64,000 bases of DNA. It comes from Dreissena polymorpha (Eukaryota > Mollusca > Bivalvia > Myida > Dreissenidae). The stretch is taken from contig NC_068355.1 of the NCBI RefSeq assembly GCF_020536995.1, forward strand, positions 123,791,537 through 123,855,536, given 5' to 3'. A program made the position numbers and the translations under genes. The notes under the pieces were generated by a model. The model saw only the letters and a list, made by a program, of their open reading frames with translations, did not search any database and was not told where the DNA came from. Shown here in pieces: positions 9,643 to 21,600 of this stretch (the first letter of the stretch is position 1; each line of letters starts with the position of its first letter).

Positions 9643-12600
9643 GTAAGGGCTACTTGTATTGTGTGCTTGCGAAAATAGCATGTTTCTCTATTGTTACTAA
9701 GCCAAACAATCTTCGATCTTCGAAAAATGCGCTTTATGCATGACGTGAATAAAAATATCTCCAGAAAAAGCCTTTGTAGTCCACACATGCTAAACGGGGA
9801 AAGAACTTTATGTCAATAGTGGATTTGCGTTTGTAAGAGACATCATTTAAATGAAATTTTCGATAAATGCGGAAAGTGTCGTCCCTTATTAGCCTGTGCG
9901 AACTGCACATTCATCAAGCCCAGTTTCCACATAACGCGACTCGAATGATGTACAGCAGAAAACAGTAATCTGCATTCGATCGTTCGGTGCTGAGATCATG
10001 ATTGCTGAGATTTAATTTTATTGCGATGGTTTTAAAATATCATAGTATTTCTTAAAACGTATGTCTCTTTTAGTTTAATTCAGTAACCCAATATTATGTC
10101 AGCTCAGTTAATATTTTAACGCTATAATATACAACACTTTATTTAATACAAAAAAGTAACAAAATATAATTTTTATTTTCATTTGCTTTGTTTAGAAATC
10201 ACGTATTTTTTAGTACAACGTTATAATTATGTCATCGGTGAAAATAATAGCTGAATAATTATTTGTTAAATAATGCATGCACATTTTATAAAACTAGATT
10301 GTTGCATAATTTACGTACACTACTTATAAATGCTAGCAAACGCCGACTTATAAACTGTGTGCATGTGCATGGCTGTTTGTGGTTAAAGTTGTAATTAAAT
10401 AAGTGGGTTTCTGCAGACAAGCTGAAGTAATTAGACACAGGCAGTCTGGGGTTAATTTACTATCAACCATTTGCTATGCTAAATTTTCCGACTATCTTGA
10501 TCAATGTCATTTAGAGGTAATGTAATTGTTTTTAATGCGATTCCATATTCCACCGTGGTGTAACATTCGTAGTGCTCAGACACGACAATCTCCAATCTAA
10601 GCTACTAATTTAATCAAACTTTCGTGCTATCATTTGTCTGTATCGTATTTGAAAGGTGCACTGCGTAACATTGTGAATCCAATGACAGTACCCAATTAGA
10701 TGACGTTGTGTTTATTATCCCCACGCTTTTTGAAACGCGTGGGGATATTGTGGTTATCTACGCCGTCTGTCCGTCTGTCTGTCTGTATGTCCGTCCGTCC
10801 GTCCGTCCTGGCCACTATCTCCTCCTACACTATAAGCACTATAAGCACTAGAACCTTGAAACTTACACACATGGTAGCTATGAGCATATGTGCGACCCTG
10901 CACTTTTTGGAATTTTGATCTGACACCTGGGTCAAAAGTTATGGGGGTTGGGGTGGGGCCAGGTCAGAGATTTTCACTCATTTTTTATGTTATTTTACAT
11001 TAACTTCTTCATTTCTACACCGATTTACTTCAAATTGATACTAACATATCTTATGACAATACGGTCAATCTCAACTATGCATGGCCCCATTACCAACCCT
11101 GGGGTGCCCCGCCCACATAGACCACGCCCACCCAAAATTGCCTTTTACTATAACTTCTTCATTGCTACACCGATTTACTTCAAATTGATACTGAGCATCT
11201 CTTATGACAATACGGTCGATCCTAACTATGTATGGCCCCATTACCAACCCTGGGGCGCCCCCGCCCACAAAGACCACGCCCACCCAAAATTGCCTTTTAC
11301 TATAAATTCTTCATTTCTACACCAATTTACTTCAAATTGACACTGAACATATCTTATGACAATACGGTCAATCTCAACAATGCATGGGCCCATGATCAAC
11401 CCTGGGGCGCCCCCTGGGTCAAACATGCGGCGTGGGGATACGCGTCGGCCTCTGCCGCGCCATTTCTAGTTGTATCTGCATCAGTAAATTTGAATTAAAT
11501 CATCGTGCTTTATAGAATGTTTTTAACTTTTTATATGCAAGTCTATAAGTATAAATTATAAAGAAGATAAATAAACAAATGTAAAGTCTCTGAATAAATA
11601 GATATACGTACATTTTATGAGCTATTTGTTTGAAATCAACACTAGATAAACGCCACCGTGGTAAGGGCTTTCGCTTTGGGTCGCGAGGGGGTGGGGGGGG
11701 GGGGGTCGTAGAATCGAGTCGAGCACTACCATCTTTCAGATATCTTTGGGTATAGGTTGAACTTCCGACAAGTGAAATATAAAAATCGGGAGCTAAGATG
11801 TTCATATAATGCTATTGGGGTGTCGCGTAAACCGGCTATGCCACATGGTCGAGAGGAATGACACTAGATGTATATATTAATTTAAACTTTACTGCACTTT
11901 TAATGTTAACCAAAACGATGGCCAATGTTTATACACGTACAAGTATTTTAAGCATAAACTGTTAAACACATAAAGACATTTATAATATATGATCCTTTTT
12001 CTGGGAAAACGAGACTTAATGTTTGTGAGCACAGGCTTATTGGAGACTGCGCTTTCCGCTTGGACTGTATTTTCGTTTAGAACAGACTTTCTGTAAATGA
12101 ACGGTTCCATAAAAGCTAATTGTGTCGTTTCCCGATTAATCATTGACCTATGCCATGCGGACTGCATAGACTAATCTGGAAAGCCGCTGTACGCACACGC
12201 ATTTAGCTCTGTTGACCACGGCGCCGCTAAAGTACATCTTATACTAACACGGTAAATATATGGACAAGTATATACAGGCGAACATTTAAGACAAACCTAT
12301 CTGACTATTAACATAATAAACTCGTTGAATATCCTTTACCTCAGAACGATTCAAAACCCTGGGTTCGAATATATTTTTACTGTGCCTTTTATGTTTTAAA
12401 CGTCTGCGTTTTGCTATCGTTTTGAAAAAAAAAACAACGCCATAGCTTATTGTGGAACGAAATAGCAAGTGATGACCGCTTTTTGTCCATAATAACATGA
12501 TGCGAATACGACGATGCATTTCTGAACGATACATAAAACCCTACTGTAAACAACTTTAGCGTAGGGATTGATAGTTTCTTTTGCTGTTATCCTGTCATTT

Positions 12601-15600
12601 GTTGCAAAACGAGAACCAAGTGGTATAACAGCCGGCTCAACCAAGCTTAGCATAAATTTGAAACCCAATACATGAATCCAAACCTATGTTTACTACATGT
12701 TGATACTTTTTAAATTGTAAACGGTTAAACTATTTCCCTATGCCGCGCTTTATAAATACGTCTCGTACATGCACCGTGATGAACAACTTAGCGCAGCAGT
12801 GTCGCTGAATAATAAACGGCAGATTTTTATTAACGTCAATGACCATAATCATTTTATAAACATGTTATTATCGTTTCGTACGTACTGTAATACGACAACG
12901 TAAACTGAAATGAAAACATATTTGACTGCTATTCGTCGTTTGTTAATTAAGCTCATGCCCATCAATATCGTAATAGTTTAAATATATTTATCCTATACAA
13001 GTTTATATCAGGTGTGGCAAGTAATAGCCTAAAAAAACATCTACTACGATTTTCGCGTGACAGCTCTACCGTCATCAAAACTAGCCTTTACTAATTAACT
13101 AAACGTGCTGCATTGTTGATTTTATCGTAAGAGTCATTGCCATAGCAACGGACGCTTTCACAATGGTGATATTAGTCACGTCCGATATTGTCATTCATGG
13201 TCGCAGCATGTATGAAACTAAGTGTACTTTGATTTTAAATCTTCCCACGGTTTCCAGCAACCGACTGTCTATAATTATGTACTTTAGCGTCGATATGCCT
13301 AAGCTTTATCATCGTAGTGTCGTATGATTTGAAATGATAAAACTAGTAGTTTACGAGAAGTGTTATATATAGAACAAGAGTTTTTCTCCTCATTAAGTTT
13401 AAGGAGTTTCATCGTTTTCTGTATTTAATCGGGTCGGTTTTCATGGTTAATTATTATAATTAAGTATTTATCGCGTTTTTATCTTATATTTTGGAATATC
13501 TTCGAATTAGTTCGTTACTATGATTAAGCGTAACTTGTTTTTGTTTAGCTCTACTGGCCGATGGCCTGAAGAGCTTGTGTCATGGCGTGGTTTCCGTCGT
13601 CCGTCCGTCCGTGCGTGCGTTAGACTTTTTCTTGTTTACGCGATAAAGTCCACAGTTTTCATCCGATTCTTTTCAAACTTGTTAAGTGTCTTTATATAAA
13701 TGAGGACCCGAACCCTATTGAAAATGGGTTACATCAGAGTAAAAAGTCCAGAATTATCTCTCCTTGAATTTGAAAAATTGTAAAATAAGGCTTGTTTACG
13801 CAATAAAGTCCACAGTTTTCATCCAATTATTTCCCAACTTTCACAGCGTCTTTATCTGAATGATGAGTCAACCCCTATTGAAAATGAGCAATATCGGAGT
13901 TATGAGTCCAGAATTATCTCCCCTTGAATTTGAAAAAAATGTGAAATAAGGCTTGTTTGCGCAATAAAGTCCACAGTTTTCATCCAATTATTCCCCAACT
14001 TGCGCAGTGTCTTTATCTAAATGATGAGTGAAACCCTATTGAAAATGAGCAATATCGGAGTTATAAGTCCAGAATTATCTCCCCTTGAATTTGAGAACAC
14101 AATGAAAATTCAGTTTTTTATGTGATAAAGTCCACAATTTTCATCCAAGTCTTGGCAAACTTCCCCTTGAATATGATAAAATTTTGAAATGCCGCTTGTT
14201 TACGCAATTAATTCCACAGTTTTCATCCAATTATCTCCAAATATTCACAGTATTTTTATATCGATGAGGACTTGAACCCTATTGAATATGAGCAGTATCG
14301 GAGAAATAGGTACACACTAATCTCCCCTTGAATTTGAGAAAATTCTCTTTGTTTGCGCGATTAAGTACACAGTTTCCATCATATTCTTTCCAAACTTATA
14401 CAGTGTTTAGAGCGATTCAGGCCCTCATGGGCCTCTTGTTTGAGTGTACTAAAATCAAAAAATGTATGTTTTACTTTGTCGAGCGTTCAGTAGAATTAAA
14501 TTAAAGGCTGTATAAATAAAATAACGCATTATTTGGATAGTTTTTCTCTTTCTTTTTTTTTATATTTATATTGACTGTTAAAACTACCATTCTATGTCAC
14601 CTCTACTGAACAATGTGTACCTGTAGTGTTGGGACATTTGTAACTGCATATTAATCAAACATTTTGCAACTCGTCAAATTTTCTTATTGCATAAACTTGC
14701 TTAGCGATATTTACGAAAGTTGATTACACTTCTCTGTGGTCGAATTATTTTCTAATTCCCCTAAGTTCAATGACGTAATTATCTTTTGAAGATTCAAATG
14801 GGCCTCGTTCTTGAACACTGGGCCTAATGCTTGCGCGTTAACTGTATTTTCGTTTTAAAAAGATCCTTTAGAGGGATCTTTTCACGGTTTGGTAAATTGA
14901 CAAAATTGAAGAGTTGTTTCAGATTCGCATATTTTCATTTTAGTTATGATATTTGTGAGGAAACAGTATTACTGAACATTTACCATGGTCTAATATAGCC
15001 AATATATGCATCTTTTGACGATTTAAAATCCTAAAAGTTATAAAGCGTTGCAACGCGAAACGATTGAATAATTTGGAGAGTTCTGTTGTTGTCGTTAAAT
15101 TTTGTGAAACTACGAAGATTGCTCATATAGTGCATAAAATACTTCAATCAAGTATGCTTTGCAAAATAGCCGAGCGGGCAAATGCGTTTTTACTCCAGGT
15201 TACTCCAGGACTCCGGGGCCACTGGTTCGAGTCCAGCTGCGGCTACTTTTTCGGCGTAAGCTGCATAAGCCAGCTTTTCACCTTAGCCTGACCTTTGTAA
15301 GTGTCCAATAAAATTCCAATAAAATTTCCCGCGGCTAGGTACGAATGAATACACTTCATTTATTCCATTGGCTGATTTGAGTATACCACCAGAACATTGG
15401 AAACATATCCGCGTCTTTGTAACACTGTTTTACTGTATGAAACAATTTTATCTCGAATGAAAAGGCTTAATAGATAGAACAGTTTTACACTCAATTCTCG
15501 ACATCAATACAGTTTGTGCGTACACCTTTTATTTTCAGAGTATTACCAGCGCAAGAGCGTTTATACTTAAAAGGCTATGTTCTCATATTTAGTACTTACT

Positions 15601-18600
15601 TCCTTATTCCTGTCAACATGTTAACATGTAAAAGTATAAAGAGCAATGGAAGCGAGGCCTCACTTTAAAGCATTGCATTTCAACCCGCGAGGTATATCGG
15701 GTCAATTCGCGGACATTCAGAGTTTATATACAGGTCATCACCGGAGTTGGCGGCCAGTAAAATAATCGTTATATAATAAAGACGCTATCCGTGAACTAGG
15801 TGACCTGGAATTTTCTTTAGACCAGAAATATGTTAAATGAAGATATTCAGCAATATAATTATGGTATGTAAATAATAGATTCTTAATGTGTTTTCAACAA
15901 TACAATGATAAATTTTATTGTTGATAAATTTAACAATAATTATTCGTCCATATTGCCTAATGTACTAAAGTGATATTATGAGCATGTAACAGTTTATAGG
16001 TGTCTATCGCAACCGTTGATTATTTTTGATGTTTCTAATTCATATACACTTATATTAATTAATGCAGCATCATCATACTAAAACAATATACCAGAAAGAG
16101 AAAAATAATGCATTTGAATATCAACCGTACTTTCGTTTGACAACTGATCATGCGTTTACGAGTTGAACCTAAATTTAGTTTTAGTGCAGATTTGTTCATA
16201 CGACACAAAGACACGAAATTGTTTTACGGATCATTTCAGCTTACAGGACTGGGTGGGTCACGTAAGAATATCGAATATAAAATATATTTTTATAAACAAC
16301 TGGTAGCAAGGTGAGTTGCAGATAATTAATCAGTAACCACATTTTAACTAACTATTTTGACCTGTTAATTCTTTTCAGCTCAATTCAACAGTGCAAAATG
16401 CCCATAATATCACTTTAAGCATTAGCACGATGATAATTGATACTGTTAATAATCGAATCAAATAGCAATGCCCGACAAACCACTAAAACAGGTTTGTTCG
16501 AAGAACGCGCCTATAAATACGGATACTTCTCGTGTGGCCGGTTGACTCATATGTTTAAATTTCACTTCCATTCTTCTTTTGGTTTTCTGTTTTGTATCTA
16601 TAGGTTTATGACCAGCAATATGTTATAATGTAAAATAAGCCGCGAAAACTCCCCGTAACATCCCGTACTGCGTGTGATGCAGCTAAGAACTGCACAGAAA
16701 AAGACATTCGCTATACTTGATCTCATTCATTAAACTATTTACGCCGTATATCTTTTTTAAAGATATTTCTTGTTTCTCCTATTTTAAAATTTATTCTTGA
16801 TTTTTTACTGGAGCTTTTAAGATCCAATGTTTACATTTATCAATATGAAGCATTTGATGACTTATTTCAAAACATGCCAAAAACTGTGAAAAGGTCCCTC
16901 TTAACGAAAAATGGAAACGTGTCGTCCCTGATTAGCCTGTGCGGACTGCATAGGTTTACGTTGGACGCCACTTTACGCACATGAATTAAGCCCAGTGTTC
17001 CCAGAACGATGCCTAACTGATTTCCGTGAAGCACGTGATAAGCTAGTTCAGTTGGAGCGACAACGACCACCCGCGCTTCACGTTCTCGCATGTTGTAGAT
17101 ATTTTTAATAATATTGTTCACAAATAGTATTGTTCACATTAAGTAAGGACCGAATCCGAAACTATATAGTATTAAAAATATAAACGGCCTAAAACGGGTA
17201 AGTGTTTGGTAAAATAGGATTTCAACGGGATTTTTAAAAAATCACATCAAATGTGAATACGGACATTGCATATTTTTATGCATGCGAATAATGATATTCT
17301 GTTGTGTTTTTTACTAATGCGAAAATTGATTATTCGCGAACAATAGTATTGTACCTTGTGCTTTTACAATAAACGTATAAATACTGTATTTAGGAACATC
17401 ATGTGTGTTATAGAACAGAACAGCAACCCTATTAACTCCGCATTCTCTTAACCCATTAAATCCTAGTGGACTCTCCCATCCTTCTAAATTGGATCAATTT
17501 ATTTCCAAAATAAGGGATGTCTAGTATATTTATTTCTATAGACAATCCCAGAATCGATAATATGGGCGCCGCCATATTGGCTATTACGTAACCCGCGATT
17601 GAAAACGGTACTGAAGAATTTAACAGATTACATTATCATAGTGTACACCCGCATTATTCCAATAAACAGTACTTTATGACTTCGCACAGTAGGATTGAAA
17701 ACAAGTGAATCGTGAAACCAAGTGTCGATATGTATCAGATCATAAATCAATATAATTTAAATAAAAAATATACACGATAGATTCATAAAATATGTGCCTC
17801 TGCAACAATATTCAGTGACAACACGTAATGTTTAAGGCCGAGTTGGCATTTTTAAGCATACCTTTCAGTAATGCCTTTGTATAAAATTTAATTATTTCTT
17901 TATGGAATAAAATTATTCAAGCATAATTATAAAGGCATAACAATATCTAAAGTCTGAAGTAAACGTTGTGATTTTAGCGTAAATAGTGCCGGAGATATTA
18001 ACAAAGATCTATCAATATATAAAGATTGGAAACATCCATTCAGACCAAATTTTTTTTTTATAGATCTTTGCTATTAATAAAGATAGATTTAAGGTCGATG
18101 TAGACAATTATATTGATATCTGTCTTTGTTTAAGCCTATATTATTTCTTATTAAATGTCGTACTTTCTATACTTTCCGGAGATATTCATTAAGAAACATT
18201 GTAAGATTAAAGACTGAAGACGACTTCTTTTATTGAATAATACATATCTTTGTTTGTCTAAACAGTTACCATTTCGCTATTAATATTTCCCTTGTAAGTG
18301 TCATTTTAAAGGTAATATACAAATCTATAGCCGAAATGAAGTTTGTGATTCTAAAATTGTTCCGTAAATCTTTATTACATCGAAACTCTGTAAGATTTCA
18401 GGAAGAGATTTTTTAAAATTTAAATTATGTATCTAGTTTAGTCTAAAACTAAAGTGGTTTTTAACAATCTTTTATTTAAAAATCGCTCTCAAGCTAATAC
18501 AAAAATATCTAGCTGGAAATGAATTTTGTGATTTAAATGAACAAGTATCGGAGTAATTCGCTTGCATAACTGTGTAAGATGTCAGGATATGTCATACTTT

Positions 18601-21600
18601 TTTATTGAAAAGGACATATCAGCGTTTGTCTACAACTTTCTTATATCACTATTTAAATAACGTTTTACATGTTGCCTGAAATATAATTAAATTTTCTTAA
18701 TAACATCTTACTTCACGATTGAAATGTTCAACATGAAAAATAATGAGCCTTAAATAAACTTAAATTGTTCCAATTGTGTTCTCTAGATTTCCTTAACGTA
18801 TGTCTTTATTAAATTTATTTTCGTAAAACGGTCTAAATTTACGCTTAAAAAATAAAAACGCGAACACAATAAGTGATTTATTTTACTTTAATTACGGATT
18901 ATTAATGACACCAACACACATCTCTTGAAAAAAACATCAGCGATCAAGGCGCGAACGAATTCGCTAAATGGGAGACGATGTTCCAAGTGTGGATTAAAAG
19001 CGTTTATGGGTTTGCCCGTGACAACACATGTCTGCACATGGGTAGATACCGAAATTAAGATAAGATATCACGCGTCACCTTTAAATAACATGTTTAATGA
19101 CAATCAAGACCTTATTCATGCCAGGGACCTACACCATGTCCATGTCCATGCTGTGTTTTATTACTCTTAAACGAATGCAAATGAACCTTATTTTTACTAA
19201 TTACGTAAATTATATTTATTAAAAAAAAACACGAACTATTATGTGGTTGTCAGATTGATAACAGAAACTATTTAAATCCTCAAATATATTTGATAAAACT
19301 GTTTCGCTTCCTTGTTTTGCGTAGGGACCTATACACACATATATAGGTCCATATTTATTTCTTCAGTACCGTTTTGAAGGCGCGCGAGAGTATTCAGGGG
19401 CGGGTAATTCGGGTGGTAATCGATTTCTGGGATTGTCTATATGTAGAATATTTCTTACAGAAATTCCTTTAAGCAAACAGCGCAGACCCTGAAGAGACGC
19501 CGCATCATGTGGCGTCTCATCTGGGTCTACGCTGTTTGCCAAGGCCTTTTTTTCTAGACGCTATGCTTAAATGGGTTAAATACGCATGCAGTAGCTTGTT
19601 GGCCTATGGACATACATTTTGCATGCAACGCCCCAGCGATTTATGCATTTCTCATGCATTTACACGGATATGCCAGCGATTTAGGCAACTCTCATGCACT
19701 TACACGGATTGCTTATACAGATATCGAATAAAAGCATGCCCTTTGATCAAATTTGACGCTGTTTGAATTACGAGTAATTGTGTCTTGTTCTGAGAAAACT
19801 GGGCTTAATTCGTGTGCGTAAAGTGTCGTCCCAGATTAGCCTGTGCAGTCCGCACAGGCTAATCAGAGAAGACGACACTTTCCGCCTAAACTTGATTTTT
19901 GGTAAGGAGGGACTTCCTTGAAACAAAAATACCATTAAAGCGGAAAGTGTCGTCCCAGATTAGCCTGTGCGGACTGCACAGGCTAATCTGGGACGACACT
20001 TTCCGCACATGAGTTAAGCCCAGTTTTCACAGAACAAGACACACTTATGCTCGTATTAGCCTCAATATATTTCAGTAACTGTACCAAACTAGTGTTCATG
20101 ATTTAGTTTAAACCACACATTACTATTTAATTTACATGTCTACTATTTAAAAAGTACATAATCAAAATTTGGCGTCCCAAAACCTGTTCGTTGGAAAAGG
20201 TGATCTTTGTAAACGTAAGTCCGCCCTCTATGCATAGTCAATAGACTATTTGAGATGTATTTGTGGAATGTTTTAAACGCAACTGTATAACAATGTAAAT
20301 TGTCATAACCATACCCTAAAAGATCGAAGGAGCAGATAACCATTTGTGTGTGCTCTCTGCTAGAGCTATACAAACAGTTTTATTAGTGTCCTGTCCACAT
20401 AAAAGTTGTCTGCAAACTTTAAGTCCTACTTCAAAATATGTTTGCCTTTTGAAGGTCGTGTTGTTGTTTTTTCATCTAATGTGTAATATAAAATATAATA
20501 CTGTATATGCTTGTACACAAATAGAGTAAAACTCTTCTCACTAAACTGTATAAAGTGAAATATATATATGCTCGAAGACCCTATAATTGTGGTCATATGA
20601 CTACATTGCATTTATGGGGCAAAATACCTCCGATAATTTTAAATATGATGGGCGCTATTATCATTTTTTAATAACTTGCCACTGTATTGTTGACAATTGT
20701 GTTGTGCTTTCTAAAGAAGTTATCGGAGAAACATAAACACTCCTAAGCCATTCAAATACCGAACAGTCTTAAGCAAACATACTGTATAACCCTTGAGGCG
20801 TTTGTACATGCAAAATTGCATTCAGAAATTGTCTTTATTAATGCAATATAACATCATTTAACAACAGATTTTCAGAGTTGTCCGATGTTGTAAATTAACT
20901 ATCAATAGGTTACATTACTTTTCTTTTCCATCATTAACAGCAGAAGCAATAAAGGGTCAATTGAGATTACAAAATGAGCTAAGTATACAGGCTGTAATAT
21001 AAAAATGTTCTTGAATTGATCGGCGTTTAACCACTCTTCTTGATATATTATAGCAGAGCCATACACTCGTAATGTGTTTCATCACCCAATTGAAGCCTAT
21101 GGTTTTCCTCACAGATCACCATTCAATTTTTTTCTGTATGGATGGGCGATATATAATATGAACGGTCTACCCATACTAAAGCTGGGTTCCCACTGCCGAT
21201 CAGATCAACTCGATCAAGCCCGACCAAGCGGTCGGATACTGGTCTGGTTCGGTCGGCATGAGTGGTCGGGGCGGTCGGGTAGGTCGGCATTGGTCGGGCT
21301 TCCTACCCGATATTTTTTGACATGTCAAAAAATATCGAGTAGCGGTCGAGTAGGAAATGGATCGAGAGGCGCTCGGGAAGTGGTCGTGTATTAGTCGAGT
21401 AGAAGATCGAGTTGATCGTGAAGCAATCGTGTGGCGATCGGATTTACATCTTTTACACGATCTGTACCCGATCCGCTTAACCTATACCAGAGTTATTGTA
21501 GATCGCAATACGATGCACTCGACCTCTATTCGATTTGATGTACAGATTTACTAGACTGCTACCCGACGGCTACTCGACCGTACACGATCACTTCCCGATT

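Larger units (their letters stand above)
14871..16900 (-). mobile_element. TWA-target MITE with tRNA module, itself interrupted
   Basis: Ends GAGGGATCTTTTCACGG and CTGTGAAAAGGTCCCTC, flanked by TTA target duplications (14868-14870 and 16901-16903). A 3 bp TWA target fits PIF/Harbinger-like elements. It is reverse-oriented relative to 52150-52658. The tRNA-like module is followed by a T run into which a Helentron-like element has inserted. Confidence 0.82.
14803..17015. repeat. FB1 foldback element split by nested insertions
   Basis: Left part 14803-14870 (ACTGGGCCTAATGC to CGTTTTAAAAAGATCC) and right part 16901-17015 (ACGAAAAATGGAAACGTGTC to AAGCCCAGTG) make one degenerate FB1 copy. It is interrupted by the MITE at 14871-16900, with TTA on both sides. 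Confidence 0.75.

Noticed and set aside
9220-9681. Minus-strand 153-codon frame over the LIM exon
   Set aside because: Shadow of the GC-rich plus-strand exon, which has a complete LIM zinc-ligand set and matching splice phases.
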